A stretch of DNA of 64,000 nt from Antennarius striatus. Taxonomy: Eukaryota; Chordata; Actinopteri; Lophiiformes; Antennariidae. Positions within the stretch are counted from its first letter, which is position 1; every line of letters starts with the position of its first letter. Made by a program: the position numbers and the translations under genes. The stretch is from assembly GCF_040054535.1 (NCBI RefSeq), contig NC_090781.1:8573982-8637981 (forward strand), read 5' to 3'. The notes under the pieces are model-generated. The model ran no database searches. It was not told the DNA's origin and was given only the letters and a program-made list of their open reading frames with translations. Positions 13,201 to 26,800 of this stretch are shown here, piece after piece.

Positions 13201-16200
13201 TCAAATATGAGTTTAAATTTATTAAAGTCAGCAAACTGTAGAAAGCAATAACCACAATACAACTTTAAGGCCCCGGCCAAGCATGTGTGGAATACAGGTG
13301 AATTCTGCAGTGAATTTTTTGAGGAGGTGTGTTAATGTGGTGTGGATCATGTTTTTCTTTGCAATGCTGTGTCCCATTGTTCCACAGATACCAGTATTTT
13401 TGTCTGATCTGTAATGTTGTCCACTGGTGGAGGGGCGATCTCTCACCTTTCTCATCATATGAGCTGCAGCCTGCCATCCTCGTGTTCCAATGTGCTTGTT
13501 GAAGGAGATGTTGAGGTGCGTGGCCGACTCGTAGTATTCAATCATGTCAAAGAGAGATGATGCACCCTAAGAAATAGAGATGCAAATAAAAGCGTGAGAA
13601 AATAGAAACACTAAGATCAAATATCAGTTCAAAAAATACAAAAGATTGAAGCAAATCTGCCGGTTGGAATCTGTGTAAAAAGATGCTGCCAATCTGGATT
13701 CTCTCAGAACAGGTGGAAGGCCAGGTGGGGGTCAAAGACACATATGTCTTGGTCACTGGCAGTAAATGCAAAAAAAAAACGTTCAGGCATTCAAAACAAA
13801 TCTGGTTCATGTTCTGGTGCCGCTTGGCTTAAAGCATCATGTTCTTAAAACTGGCCTGGAGATGTTTTTTCGAATTTTATGATTCTGGAAAAAAAAAATC
13901 TATAATTAGTTATGACCAATTTCTTCTCAGTTCTTGTGAACTCAGCCAGAGGAAAAAAATTGTTCAGTGGGGTGTGATCAGTTTGAATGCAGGTAGTCGA
14001 GTCATCTTCATTTCACTCAGAATGAAAACAGCGAAATGAAAGCAAGAGCTGCTGAAGCTGATGAGACGTTTTAAAAGCATACAGGTTGCTTCAGCGTTTC
14101 ATTAATCTTTGTTCGCTTGTTGTTTAATGAGGGACATTACTGAACATACAGTAATCAAGTCTTTTTTCACACACAAGGGGGGAGATGAGTTACATCTTGT
14201 CATCATGTGGGAGGCCATGACTCCTCCCAAATCATTCAGACAAGATAACCCCTGTTAGTTCCAGGAAATCAAGCTGACATCTCTCCCTTTTGATTCCTGT
14301 CCTATTCCAACTTCCTCTGTTCTGTCTCCTCCAGCAATATTTCCCCAGCCTTTCTCCTTTCAGTGCCTCATTTCATGTTACCAAGGCGAGACACTTATCT
14401 CTGAATGACATCCTGCTCTCAACTGAATAAATCACAGAATCATTCAACTACTACACTTAGTTCACAATCACAGGACAGAATATATGCAAATACAGAAAAC
14501 AAAAGTCACTCTGTATTTTTGGATTATGAGAAGTTCTTTGCACTTTTTGTTGACTAGCTAATATATAAATCTATTAATACAATGAAACTAACTCCAGAAT
14601 TGGAATAGATGTAGTTTGAGGAAAAAAAATGATTTTAAGGACAACTTTGAGCTAAATAAAAGAACAAACAAAGCTATGAGCTTAGTGGGAGCTGGGCTTG
14701 CATTAGGATGTAGTATGACTAAGCCACTGTGGCTCAGTGTAAAAGAATTGAGTAAGCCACAAAAAGCCACATTGTGTGTCCAAGACAGCGGCGCCGCGAC
14801 GACGAGCAACACCTGAAATTTTTTAGAAAATGGGGTTGTTTTCCTGCATTCTGAGGGCAAAATCTTCTGTTCAGTTTACCTACAAAAATACACTAAAGTT
14901 CAAGCTGAACGATCTTGATTTCTATCCTACTTTATGCAGGTATAAATGTGAGATTCAACAATTGAAAACTTGCATTCACTATGTGAAGATACAGTCAGTC
15001 ATCTTCAGATTACCTCCGCTATATCCGCCGCAGTGGGTCATGGGGAGCCAGACCACCGCGGAAGATACAGTCATACAAAATATTACTCAATGTTTACTTT
15101 TAAGTTGTACTTGCACTAGAAGACATTTTAACTTTGACTTACACTTTTATTTCAGTAATTTTGATTCTTGGCAAGAAAAAAGAATTAGCATCAATTACCA
15201 CTGTCACCACTCCTACCACCACTCAGCATTTACCATTAGGTGTTCATTTAGAATTTTAACACTAAATCTACTGTAAAACATTCCATTCTCATTTTCTTTT
15301 GATTGATTGTCCTCGCCTCGTCGAACACCAATTCACAGGTTTAGCTTGTAAAAATAGAATCCTTTTTTTTCATTGGATGAGAGGAGGTCATGATCCGAGT
15401 GCGTATTTAATGATTGGGAGCGTTCGGGTTACTTCGGCTGTTTCCGTCGGCATGCGCGCCGCCTAGCGAGAGAAAAAGTTTGTTTACTTATTTTATCGCT
15501 CGGGGATTTTCGCGAGTCCAAAAAAGGTAAGTTTTAGCCTTTTTTTTCCTGAAAATAAGAACGCCACTGTGGCTACACAGGCTAAAAACCTTGGAGCCAC
15601 TCTGGAATTTACTTCACCTATGGCGTAGTGGCGATAGGTGGAGGCTTCCAGGGGAGGCTTCCAGTATGCCCCCAGTCAGAGAGAACAAACAGTTCTTTTA
15701 AACTAATGGTATTATGGCTCAGGATTTTAAACACCTGGTTTATTAGCTGCTATGACTGGATCTGAAGCTATTGACAAGACCCTATTCACATACTGATAAG
15801 GTAAAGACACTTTTTATTAGTCTACATGGTTACAGTTATTCACCACAGTACATTATGTTCTTCATTATGTGAACACTAAAAAAGTGATAAGGAAGAAGGG
15901 AAACCCTGAGATATTCTGCGATAGAAGTTGACCTATTTCTTGTGTTCATATGTGATAAATTGCTCTGCAGCATATTTGGAGCTTTGCCAGACAGGAAGTG
16001 GTGACAGGCTCTGTCCCCTCTGCTCTGCTGCAGCACTGTCTGTATCTGTGTGTCCACAGCCGTCCCTAATGATGTTTACACAAGTGGACATCTGGAGTAA
16101 TCACAACCCCGTAACAAATACTCCCTGGGCCACCAGTGATGAAGAGTGAGGCAAAGGACACGAGTATGATCGGAGGCAGAGAGCAACATTGGAGAAGGTG

Positions 16201-17790
16201 AGAGGGACGGACAAGCAAGCAGTGAACGTGATGGCTAGACGTGTGTTGGCTGTATCAACAGAAATGAGATGGAGATAGATTTTAGAAGCTCTTCTTACAT
16301 CTTCATCCAGGTTGGTCTGCTCCAAGTCTATGACTTTAAACTGGACCCTCTTCAAAATTTCTTCCAGAGACTCACATGCTTTGTAATCTAGCTTTTCACC
16401 TAAAGAAAAAAACCCACATTGAACAATTAAGCATTTTGATAAGATTGCTTTACGTATGTTAGATTTAAATTATATATAAAAAAGGAGACAACAGAGACAA
16501 ATTTAGTAAAAAAATCATTTTTCAAAATGAAGAGGCTTGGAAGCAGGTGATTTGCACAAGTTACACGAATAACATTGTCTGTGACTTGTTTAAGATCTTA
16601 CCTTTCAGATCTAAGCATTCATTTCTTTGTGTCAGGTCTTTCAGTTCCTGCAGAGAAAAAAGAATCAGCATCAGCTTGATATTAGTCAAGATTTGCTTTC
16701 ACATGTTGAAAGTCTGACATCACAAAAGGGATTTAAAATAATTAGAGCTGGGGATTAAAAATGCTAATCTCAAAGATGACCTCATTAGAGTCCAATATTT
16801 GCAGTTTGTCATCCAGCAGCTTCAAGTTTCTGCTTGTATTATAGTGTAAATCATGTCCATTTCTGTTTTAACAAATGTTCATTACTGTACTTCAAGTGGC
16901 CCAGTTATTGAGGCCATCCTGGTGACAAAGTGCATTTCCTATAGCTGATCCGTATTAATCCCTTCCTTTAGTTTGCTGGTGGGAAAACTGCAGCAGGAAA
17001 TGTTTGTTTGGTTGCTTGCAGCAACATCCTTTTTTAAAAATCAGCAGCACGACCACAAGTGTAGAGCTACCAGTTAAGTGCGAGCCTATGAATCACAGCT
17101 CTGCCCCATTGAAACAAGATAACTCAGGTATAAAATGTGAAATGTGTCCCACATAGACTGACTGTTATAGCTGTCTGTAAGTCTGTTTGTTGGACTTGAC
17201 ATTGCCATTGACAAAACCACACCACGAGCAAAAGGATCACAAATCAAGAAGTGGAAAAGATATTTATCAACTTGGCCTGAGCAAAACACCCAAATACAGG
17301 CTCAAACACAAAAACACATCCCTGCCCTCAAAACTATGTACCAACAAATCCCTCTCTAGTTGACTGCACAGCCAATTCAGCATGAACTCCATAACCTCTG
17401 CCCTCGTGCCACACTCCAATCCCTTTATGTTTGTGTTTGAATATGGCAGTGATGGTTTAGTTGTACTGAAGCTACATGGCTCCTGCATAACTCAAAAGGC
17501 TCTAAAAAGACTAAGTTCCAGGTAAAAAGCTGTTTTCTCATAAAGCAAACAGGAAACACGAATACTAAACAGTTCATAGCAGTTACACAGATGAGCTTCT
17601 AAACTAACAACAGTTCACTTTAGGTAGAACAACATGAGAAAAAAAACAACAGTCTTCTTTCACTACACAAACATGAATTGAGCAGCAAGACAATCTTAAA
17701 ATACAAGTAGCAGTGAGCATGAGTTTATGTAAATACCTCACTGCCAGAGGCCAAAAATAGTACATGACGGTGACTCTGCAACTATATGTT

Positions 17791-17826
<36 letters not shown>

Positions 17827-20800
17827 GTGGTCGGACCGCATCAGCGACTGATTCTCATCCTGATGATTTTCATTCCTCCACCCTGAGAAGGGGAGCAGGT
17901 GATTGGATTTTTATGTTCATACTGAAGAGGGTAGAGATTTAGATTTTTCTATTTTACAAATGTTATCACAGTCTGATGACTCACCCTACTGATGATATTT
18001 CACACATAACCAACACCACCAAAAGATCTAGGACCCACGTGAGAATTGTCATCATCATACTGAGCCAATGAGAGCAGAGATGGGCGGGGCATGGTGTTGC
18101 CACTATAAGATTTGTAAATCTATCTCAATTTAGTGACAATTGTCTCAAGTTAGTAAAGAATTATGACATCTGAGAGTTGATCTCAATGGACAGGTGGCGA
18201 TGCATCGATAACAGTGTGTAACTGTATGACTCAATGTACATACATCACATTGATATATACTTCATTTTACAGACATTTGCCGAATATTTCCCAATAACAG
18301 ATATGATGAATGAACCAGTCTAGTGAACGATCTTCTGCATACTGTGGCAGTGTGAACACTAGCTGCATGTGAGGCATCACATAATATGGAACCACTTGTC
18401 CCTGAACAAATGGTGACAGCAGAAATGTGACACAAGGCTAACAAGTGCCCCGGTCTGAAGATGCTGGCGGTGCTCACTGCTGAGCAGGCATTCAACAGCC
18501 AGGTGTTAAACAGCGAGCCTTATAAACACACAGACACAAACGACTGGAGAGAAGTGAGCATAACCTCAGGCCCTTGGCGGGCCGCCACGTGTACATTTCA
18601 GTTCGACTTAATAAAGAAAGCATTTAGAGGGAAGAAGGAAAACTAGCGGCTGAGCTCCTCTTGCATACCGCCCTTTCACTGTTCAGCCATTCGGTCTGAC
18701 TGGCTTGTTTATGTGGCTAGTTACTGCAAGGATGACCAAGCAGAAATGAGAGGGGGGTGGTTGTGGGCTCAAAGACCACTCAGGTGGTGAGCGACGGGGC
18801 ATGGCAAGGCAATGCAAACATGAGGAATCGTGAAAAGGCAGGATATGGCTAAGAGAAGCTATAACCCCTTTGTGATGACCAGAAATCCCACGGCAGCTAA
18901 CGCCCTGTGGAAATGTACCGACTGCTGGAAGAAACACAGAACACAGCAGCAGTTTGGCACAGGCATGTTCATTTCCACAAGAGGCTGATAGGTCAAAATA
19001 ACTTCTTCCTTTCAGCTGGTGGGTTGTGTGGTGAAATTTGCAAATTGCAAGTGTGTTTCCATTGGGGGCTCTTCTTCATTTCAACATCACCACTCACCTG
19101 GACACACCTGCATGTAAGAACGTGCAAAGCACTGCTTGAGAGGTGCGGTTTTGGGTTTATGAGAATGTGCTGCAGTGACTTTGCCACAGAACAAATAAGA
19201 GAAACTGCTACTATGTTCCTGCTACAATGGCTAATATCACAAATGTCTCCATTAGCCAATAATAACTGGTTTAGAGAGCCTCATGGCTGAAAAATTGCAT
19301 GTACAGTTTCACAGAACAAAAAAAATTCCAGTAATGACTGGGTCATTTATACACTAACACACAAAGGAGGCCCTGTCACAGGTCATTAGGCATTTCAACA
19401 CATACACATGAAACATATTGTTATACAGAAACCCAGAAACCTGTGATGAGGCTTCTTCAATCTTGTCTGCACAATAAACCTCTTCAGTATCATTTAGTTG
19501 AGTATTAGCAGACATCAGTTTACACCTACCTGACGAGGAAGCTAAAAGGACCTTTTTATTTCCTTCAGCCATTAACTCTTGTTTCCTGTCCAGCTTACAT
19601 CTCAACTTAGGAAACAGCTCCAACATGATGAAACATTTTAACGATTATAATACAGATCCAGCACAAGATGCTTCACACATAATAGCACAAGGTTGGCATG
19701 CACAGTATTTTTCGCACTATAAGGCGCACATTCAATGTATTGCCTTTTAAAAACTTTTTAGATATAAAGGCGCACTGGATTATAGGCGCACTCTTGGTTT
19801 CTGAGAAAATTAAAGGCTTTTAAGTGTGCCTTACAGTGCGGAAAATACTGTTTTTATAAAAAAACAATCCCGTGGCTGCTACCCTCCCAATCATCTTACA
19901 CAGAGGGATTACAAGGCACATGACTCTACTGGAAAGCACTGAAAAGGAGAGGAAAAGACATGAAACACTCGTCTGCCTACTGAAAGCAAAAACAACCTTT
20001 GCTCAAAAAGACGCTTTTCTTCTTTACACTGCGATAACTCCTACCCAGCTGTCCATGACAGACTTCACATGAGTTTCTCATCACTGGAAGGAATACTAAC
20101 TGTATAACTGGCTGAAAATCACTTTTTGAGCTGCTGCTCAGCAACAGTTGTAGTTTTACGTGCACTCATTATAATGCAATGCAGCCTGGAGATACATGTA
20201 GTTATTTCCACACCCAGCGGTGTTGAAACTATAATACGTTTGTATTCACACATTCTTATGACATATTTGACAACTTAGGGCAGGAGTTGAATATGACCAG
20301 CTCTAATGGACGTTTTGCATGTATGTAAAGCACGATTCATGGCCCTGCTGTGTGTTCAGATGTCGCCCATCATATCCTTGCAACTGTGAATACAGGGACA
20401 ACCAGTGCATCCTTCCAAAAGGTAGCATTTTTGTTATGATTAACCACATTATGTTTCTAATAATGTTCATTGTATAATTTTGGTTATAATTTGCTCTCTT
20501 GTTGAAGCATTTATCATTAGCATCTTTTGGGATCTTTGTGAGAACAGCGTTTGCAGGGACAAGGACTGCACAGAGGAACTCGCCACATCAAACTGGAGTG
20601 ACAAGGAGTAAAAGGCATAAACTCAGCAGGCTGGGGCTGTGATGGTTTTCAACTCTGCCAAGGATTTAAAAAGGGAATTATAAAATTCCACCAGAAGTGG
20701 CAAATAACAATTACAAGTATTGCAAGTAGAAACAGTCGTACTTATTCATCACGCTCTTTTAGATTATTTTCAGCATTTAGGTTTCTCTTTGGTTGAAATG

Positions 20801-23800
20801 CAGATTTCCGAAGAACCTGCAAATAGACTTAAAAACCTCCCAAGATGTACAAGAGGGGAAAAAATCTATTCTGAGGAGAATTAAATCCCCACATTATTAA
20901 GGACAATTTAATAAAACATTCATCTTCTTATCAGTTTCTTCCGCTTCCGCCTCGTCCACTTGCTGGAGTCTATCCCAGCTTACTTATGGGCGAGAGGTGG
21001 GGGACACTCGTAGCGCGACGCCGGTGCACTGCGGAGCCACATGGAAGACGACCAGTCTGGAGCAAACTCACATCTATGAGCTATGTGGAACTATCAATTC
21101 ACATGAAGTGCACGCTTTTGGAGGTGGGAGGAAGCCGGAGAACTGGACAAAAGAACTAGAACCTGAAACCTTCTAGCTGTGGGGTGAAAGCGCTACTCAC
21201 TGAGCCACTGTGCTGCCCTTAATAAAACATATAGACTCTAATACACGATCCCTTCAGTTGTCTGGGCTTGCACTAGGAGGTAGTATGACTAACCCACTGT
21301 GGCTCAGTGTAAAAGAATTGAGTAAGCCACAAAAAGCCACATTCTGTGTCCAAACAAGCTGCGCTGACAAGCGTTGGAAAGATCGAGAGGAAAAACAGTG
21401 AGAGCGAGTGAAAAAGTTTGTTTTCTTTTGTTATCGCTCGGGGATTTTCGCGAGTCCAAAAAAGTTGTAAGTTTTAGCCTTTTCTTCTTAAAAATAAGAA
21501 CGCCACTGTGGATACACAGGCTAAAAACCTTGTAGCCACTCTGGAATTTACTTCACCTATGGCATGGTGGCGATCGGCTAGCGCAAGCCCAGGTTGTTTA
21601 CCATCCTCATGAAGGGTATAAGACTGAATTTTTATTGACACCGCTTTAGAGAAGTGTTGAATCAGCTGTGACTATTTTGAAGGATGCGGTCTTTGCTGTG
21701 ACTGAATTCTGAATTACACAGAAACACGTGTAACATTCTGTTACACAGCCCATTTATTTCAGTGCTGTAGCTAGGTGTACTAGGTGTAGCTAGGTGTACC
21801 TCGCACACTGGCTGTATGTCGTTATTACATCACAGTGAATCTGGGAGATGTCTAACTGAACTTCACCTGTATCTGTTTGAGCACTTTGGATATGGGTTTA
21901 CAGTTGAGTTTCTGACAGGCCTGTTTGTAGGTAGAGATGATTTCCTCCACTGTCACGTTGTGAGCTGCAAAACAGAGAAAATTGAATAGGTTAGCTTGAC
22001 TTACAGTTTTGCTGTTTTGGATCAGTTTGGATTAGTTATGGATCACATCTGTCAGTCCATTGAAAGAAAAACAAATATGAATCATAAAAATCACATGAGA
22101 AAAAAAATACACCAACCACATCCCTAGGCATTGTGGAATATTACTGGCTGTGTGATGACAATATTTATTTGTATTTATTTCTGTATCAACATAATGCAGC
22201 TGCACAGTAGATATATGCAATCAATCCAGGTTGAAGTGAAATACATGTCTTTAAATTATTTTTTATATTGTAGGGAATGGATGGCATTAATGAATTTCTT
22301 TTTCGTCTCGAGAAAACTGAATTTCAAATACACCAAAGTTGTAATATTGAACTGCATTGCTTATGTTTTCAGTCTCACATCTCTTGCTTATACATCACGA
22401 GGAAGACACGTGGAGCCTCTTGTGTGAACAGTGCAACTAACTGAGATGGTGTTTACGAACACTTTTAATGATGATCACGCATTTCAGGCAAAACTATTCC
22501 AACTGAAATGATCACCTTGAAATCTAAGACTGGGAGACCATTGGAAATTTACTGTATCTCAAAATGTGGTGTGCTTGTGTGACTGTCTTGGAGAGCTTTC
22601 TTCACAGAGAAAAACATAAATGATAACCCCTTGAAGGGCTCTTATACTCAAGTTAGCAAAAAGAGGGCATTGTTCTTGATGTGTTTGTCGAGGGGTCAGG
22701 CTGCTACTTTCCAGAACTGTTGCAGGGGCTAACTCCAATCAGCTGACTGGGCAACATTCAGACTTTTCTGATGGAGGTACTTTATTGCAAGAAGAAATCC
22801 GGCAGAGGATTTCGAAAAAAGGAAAGATGTCAAAGTGTGCAAAAGTCCAGAAGAAAAACTTCATTCTGTTAAAGCCTTATATAATTATATGCAATCCCAT
22901 GGACTTAAATGTAGTCATGTAAGTATAAAATGTGCTTATGTCTCTATTATATTAATACATGACTGAAATCAGATTTGGTGCTGCAGTCAGCACTTTCCTG
23001 AGACTGAGAATTTGTCCACTTCCTCTTTGTTTGTATTAATCTCTACTACTCTTCACTTCTTCACAATTTCCTCATTTTTGTTGAAATTCCCGTCATTCTA
23101 TTAGTCACTCGCCTACCTGTCCAGGATATCTGAGCAGACTGGACCAACTGGAAAAACCTAAATGTGGAAATTATAATAAAACCTCTGTTTTCTTTCACAA
23201 ATAGTTTAAGTACTGACTTCAGTAGCAGCACAAGCTGGATTCCGATGGTTCAATCTGTATGTGTATTAAAGTATTTGTGTAGACAGAGGTCTGAGTGAAT
23301 AAGCTACTAGCAGTTAAAGACCTGCATGAGCACATATGGAAGTCTGATCTATTGTGTTAGTCACAGAATCAAAGAAATGTACGAGTAAGACCATGGCTGA
23401 AAATACTACAAGAGATCATAGTGCGGGAGTCTGAGGTAATGCCATGTATTGCTAAATGAAAGAGTGAGTCAGTGCCACATCAATAACTTAGGAATAGCCA
23501 CAACACATCTTTAAACTGTTTTGAGATCCAGATCAGAAATCTACTCAAACGGACAGAAATCAAGTTACAAAGGGTTGAAACACTAAACCTTAAAACTTAC
23601 TGACTGTACAGACACGCACCTAAACTTCAAACATAAGGATATCCTCATTGGTCTTCTGAAAAAGTATGGTAGTTAGGTTGTTTAAGAATTTCTGTTGCTA
23701 AAATGCATGAATAAAACCGCACCAATTCCTTCTTAGCCATAGTCATAGATGTAACGGCAGGTGTTGACATATAAACAGATAAAGATGACTGCTGTCATGC

Positions 23801-26800
23801 TTGTTTTAGTCCTGAATTCATGTAAAATAAAAGAGATTTAGGTCCTGGTGACATTTAAATGAATGTTAAAGTAAAGATAACTTGCTAAGATGACCCCAGG
23901 CTGTGACAGAAGTACAGGGCGGTATTTCTGACATTTAAACACAGGTGCATAATCAAAACAAATAAATGAGTATAATAGATTAATTAACTTTCTTTTTGTA
24001 ATGTAATTCAAATATTACAACAGCTCTTAAAATTCAAAAACATGGTATCACGAACTATTAGAATATTTTATTTTAAGACAAGAAGTCGAAAGTCTGAGAA
24101 CTATGTTCATTTATTCACTCAATAGTTGATCAGGCCTCCTTTTTGCATGAATTACTGCATCAGTTGCCGGGGCATTGTTAGGTTTGTGTGTTGAGTACAT
24201 GACCAAACCGGAGTTTTGACAGGAACCCTGTGTTTCTGTGGTGAAGGATGGGAGATTCCCTCCTGTCCCATCATACACCCTTACAAAGCCTCCTCATGCC
24301 AACCTATTGCTGTTCAATGAAACCAACAGCCACTTGCAGAACACTGCTGTTAAAAAAGAAGAGCCCATGTTTGTATGACGTCTTTAATTATCTTCAAGTC
24401 TTCACTTCAGTTACACCAACACCCCCTCCATTACATTTTCTTACTTTTAATGCCAGTTCATGTGTTGATTTATGGATAGACCTTTTTTTTTTACATTACT
24501 GTGACAAAATGGTGAGAAGATGCCTATTTTGAATACTAACTGTGACTATGATTCAACAAGGAATATTATTGACAAAAATGACTAAATGGAAATTAAAAAC
24601 ATTTAGTTTAACAAAATGTCTATGCATTTTAACAAAAAAAAAAAAAAAGATATTTAAAAAAAAAAATTCTGTTCACAGGCTGGAGTGTGACGCCCTTTTG
24701 TATCCTGGCTATGCTGGTTGAGGGAAGGATCTTTGTCTCTCTGGACAGGACCCGAAGATGGTGAACTATGCTTACTCAGGGAAAAGCCTGAGGAAATTGA
24801 TGAGCCCTGTTGCTGAACTGGGTTGCAAATTTTTCATTCAACCAGGAAAAAGGAGCAATAGTCTGATCAAAGAAGCTAGCAGCTGGTTCTGTCGGAAGTT
24901 TCCTTTAGGATAGCTAGAGCTTCGTCTCAGGTTTTATCTGGTAATTAAGCCTATCTCTAAGCTGGTATAGTATGCATAGAGAATGCTTTTAAAAGACTGA
25001 CGTGCAGACCGTTATACTTCTATATCACTACAGTCTCCCCATCATCTTTATGCGAGTGTCCTCCTGAAATAAAAACGCCAATTTGAAAAAGTTTCGTCAA
25101 TCCTGTTTTCAAAACTTGCGTGGCTACCCTGGAAAGACTAAAATATTGATAACATCTCAATGTCTTCAAAAGAATGAAATACCAACAATTTTCAATGACT
25201 TGATTTTTCTTTGACTAAAATGCACAGAATATTTATGTACTAAATGAAAGTGTCCTTATTGGCAAAACACAATAATGATATTTGACACAGAACCAAGTGT
25301 CAAACCTGATGAAAAAAAAAGTTTACAACATTCACGCAAACCCAGACCCATGAAGGACGCACTGAGATCTGACAGCTGGAAAGAACGCGGTTCTTTCCAG
25401 TTCTACCTTCTCCTTAAGTCCATAATCACAGAACGCAAAACAGGCTGATATATTCTAGTAGTATCTCAGTCAATTTGTTAGAAAAAACAAGATTAATAAT
25501 TAATTTCCACTCTGTTAGATGGGATTTACATTAATGCTTTACTTACAAAAATATGTACACACAGAACTGTGGGGTTACACCAAGTAACTGCCTCTACTGC
25601 CAGTGTGTGAGAGTCTTGTAAATTTGTACAGTACAATGTGTTCGTTCCAATGAACACAGTGTCCTTGGAAAAGTGTTATTGTGCAGAGTCGCTGTGGACC
25701 AAGTGTGTATGTAAACACTTCCTGAACGAAAAGGCAATGTTTGGTGGTGGAGCTGATGAGAGGCCCGTGTATACTTCTCAAAAAATTAATTACAGTAGTG
25801 TAATCAGGGAAAATTTAATCAGGAAAAAAGGAAGGTGAGAAGAGCTACAGAAAATCTGAATAACAGCTGCTGGTTTAATTTGTATTAAGAAAATCTATCA
25901 CAGTGGACCTTTCATCTTTCATTTGCATCCACTCAGGATGCAAATGGTACTAAAGAGAGATTAAATTACTATCCATCTACATTTAAATACTATGTTAGTG
26001 TCAGGTTGGCTCTGTTATTTAGAGAAGAGCCTTATTTCTGCTTACTCAATCTTTTGTTTCTTTGCACTTAATCCAGTTCTGCTGTTACATGTATGGAAGG
26101 AGTGGCAATGAAGAAAGACAGGTAGCAGAAACTCTAGAGCAGTGTTCCAAACAATATCTTTGAAAGAGTTAGAAAACAGAACAGAAGGGTTAAAGTGTGG
26201 AAAAATTTGAAAGACAACATGCCACCACTGGTGACTGTCACCATCAACTAGTTTAAGAAGGCCGACTATAATTTCACACACCCATGATGGCTGCTGGACA
26301 GCGGTAAACCGTTAGCGTAATGATAGTTTAATGCAGGAAAAAATAAATGCTCGATTAACCAGATGACACAATCCCACCTTTCAAGCCTGAGAAAACATTT
26401 TATCCCGGGATAAACTGAAACCGGACAACTACACTAAACAACTAATACCCAAATAGGTGAATCAGGGTCATTTGAATGTCACATTTATGCTGATAAATTC
26501 AAATAATTCACACTGAAATGTCAGTGATTCCAGTGGAGAAAGTTAATGGTAGTGGCTGCATGGCGATGGGCTTCTGCTAATTTACAGTACAGTCTACCCT
26601 TTTCACACTCAAGATCGGCAAATTTAAAAGTGTAAATTGAAAGAATCCACACAATCATACCAGAGAGGTTTGGATATAAATATAAATCAATTCTTCTTCA
26701 ACTATACCCGAACAAATTATGGACTTCGTAGCACAACTGTCTGCTGATTCAGGGGCAAGGGAAAACTGCTGGCAACAGGGAGGTACACTAGCCATAAATT

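Larger units (their letters stand above)
16648..21866. other. ppp1r37 intron 2
   Basis: 5.2 kb of intron between coding exons 3 and 2. It contains the TG microsatellite, a small MITE at 19703, a teleost interspersed repeat at 20940 and transposon family A copy 2 at 21262, each listed separately. I see nothing with coding potential in the remainder. Confidence 0.7.
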
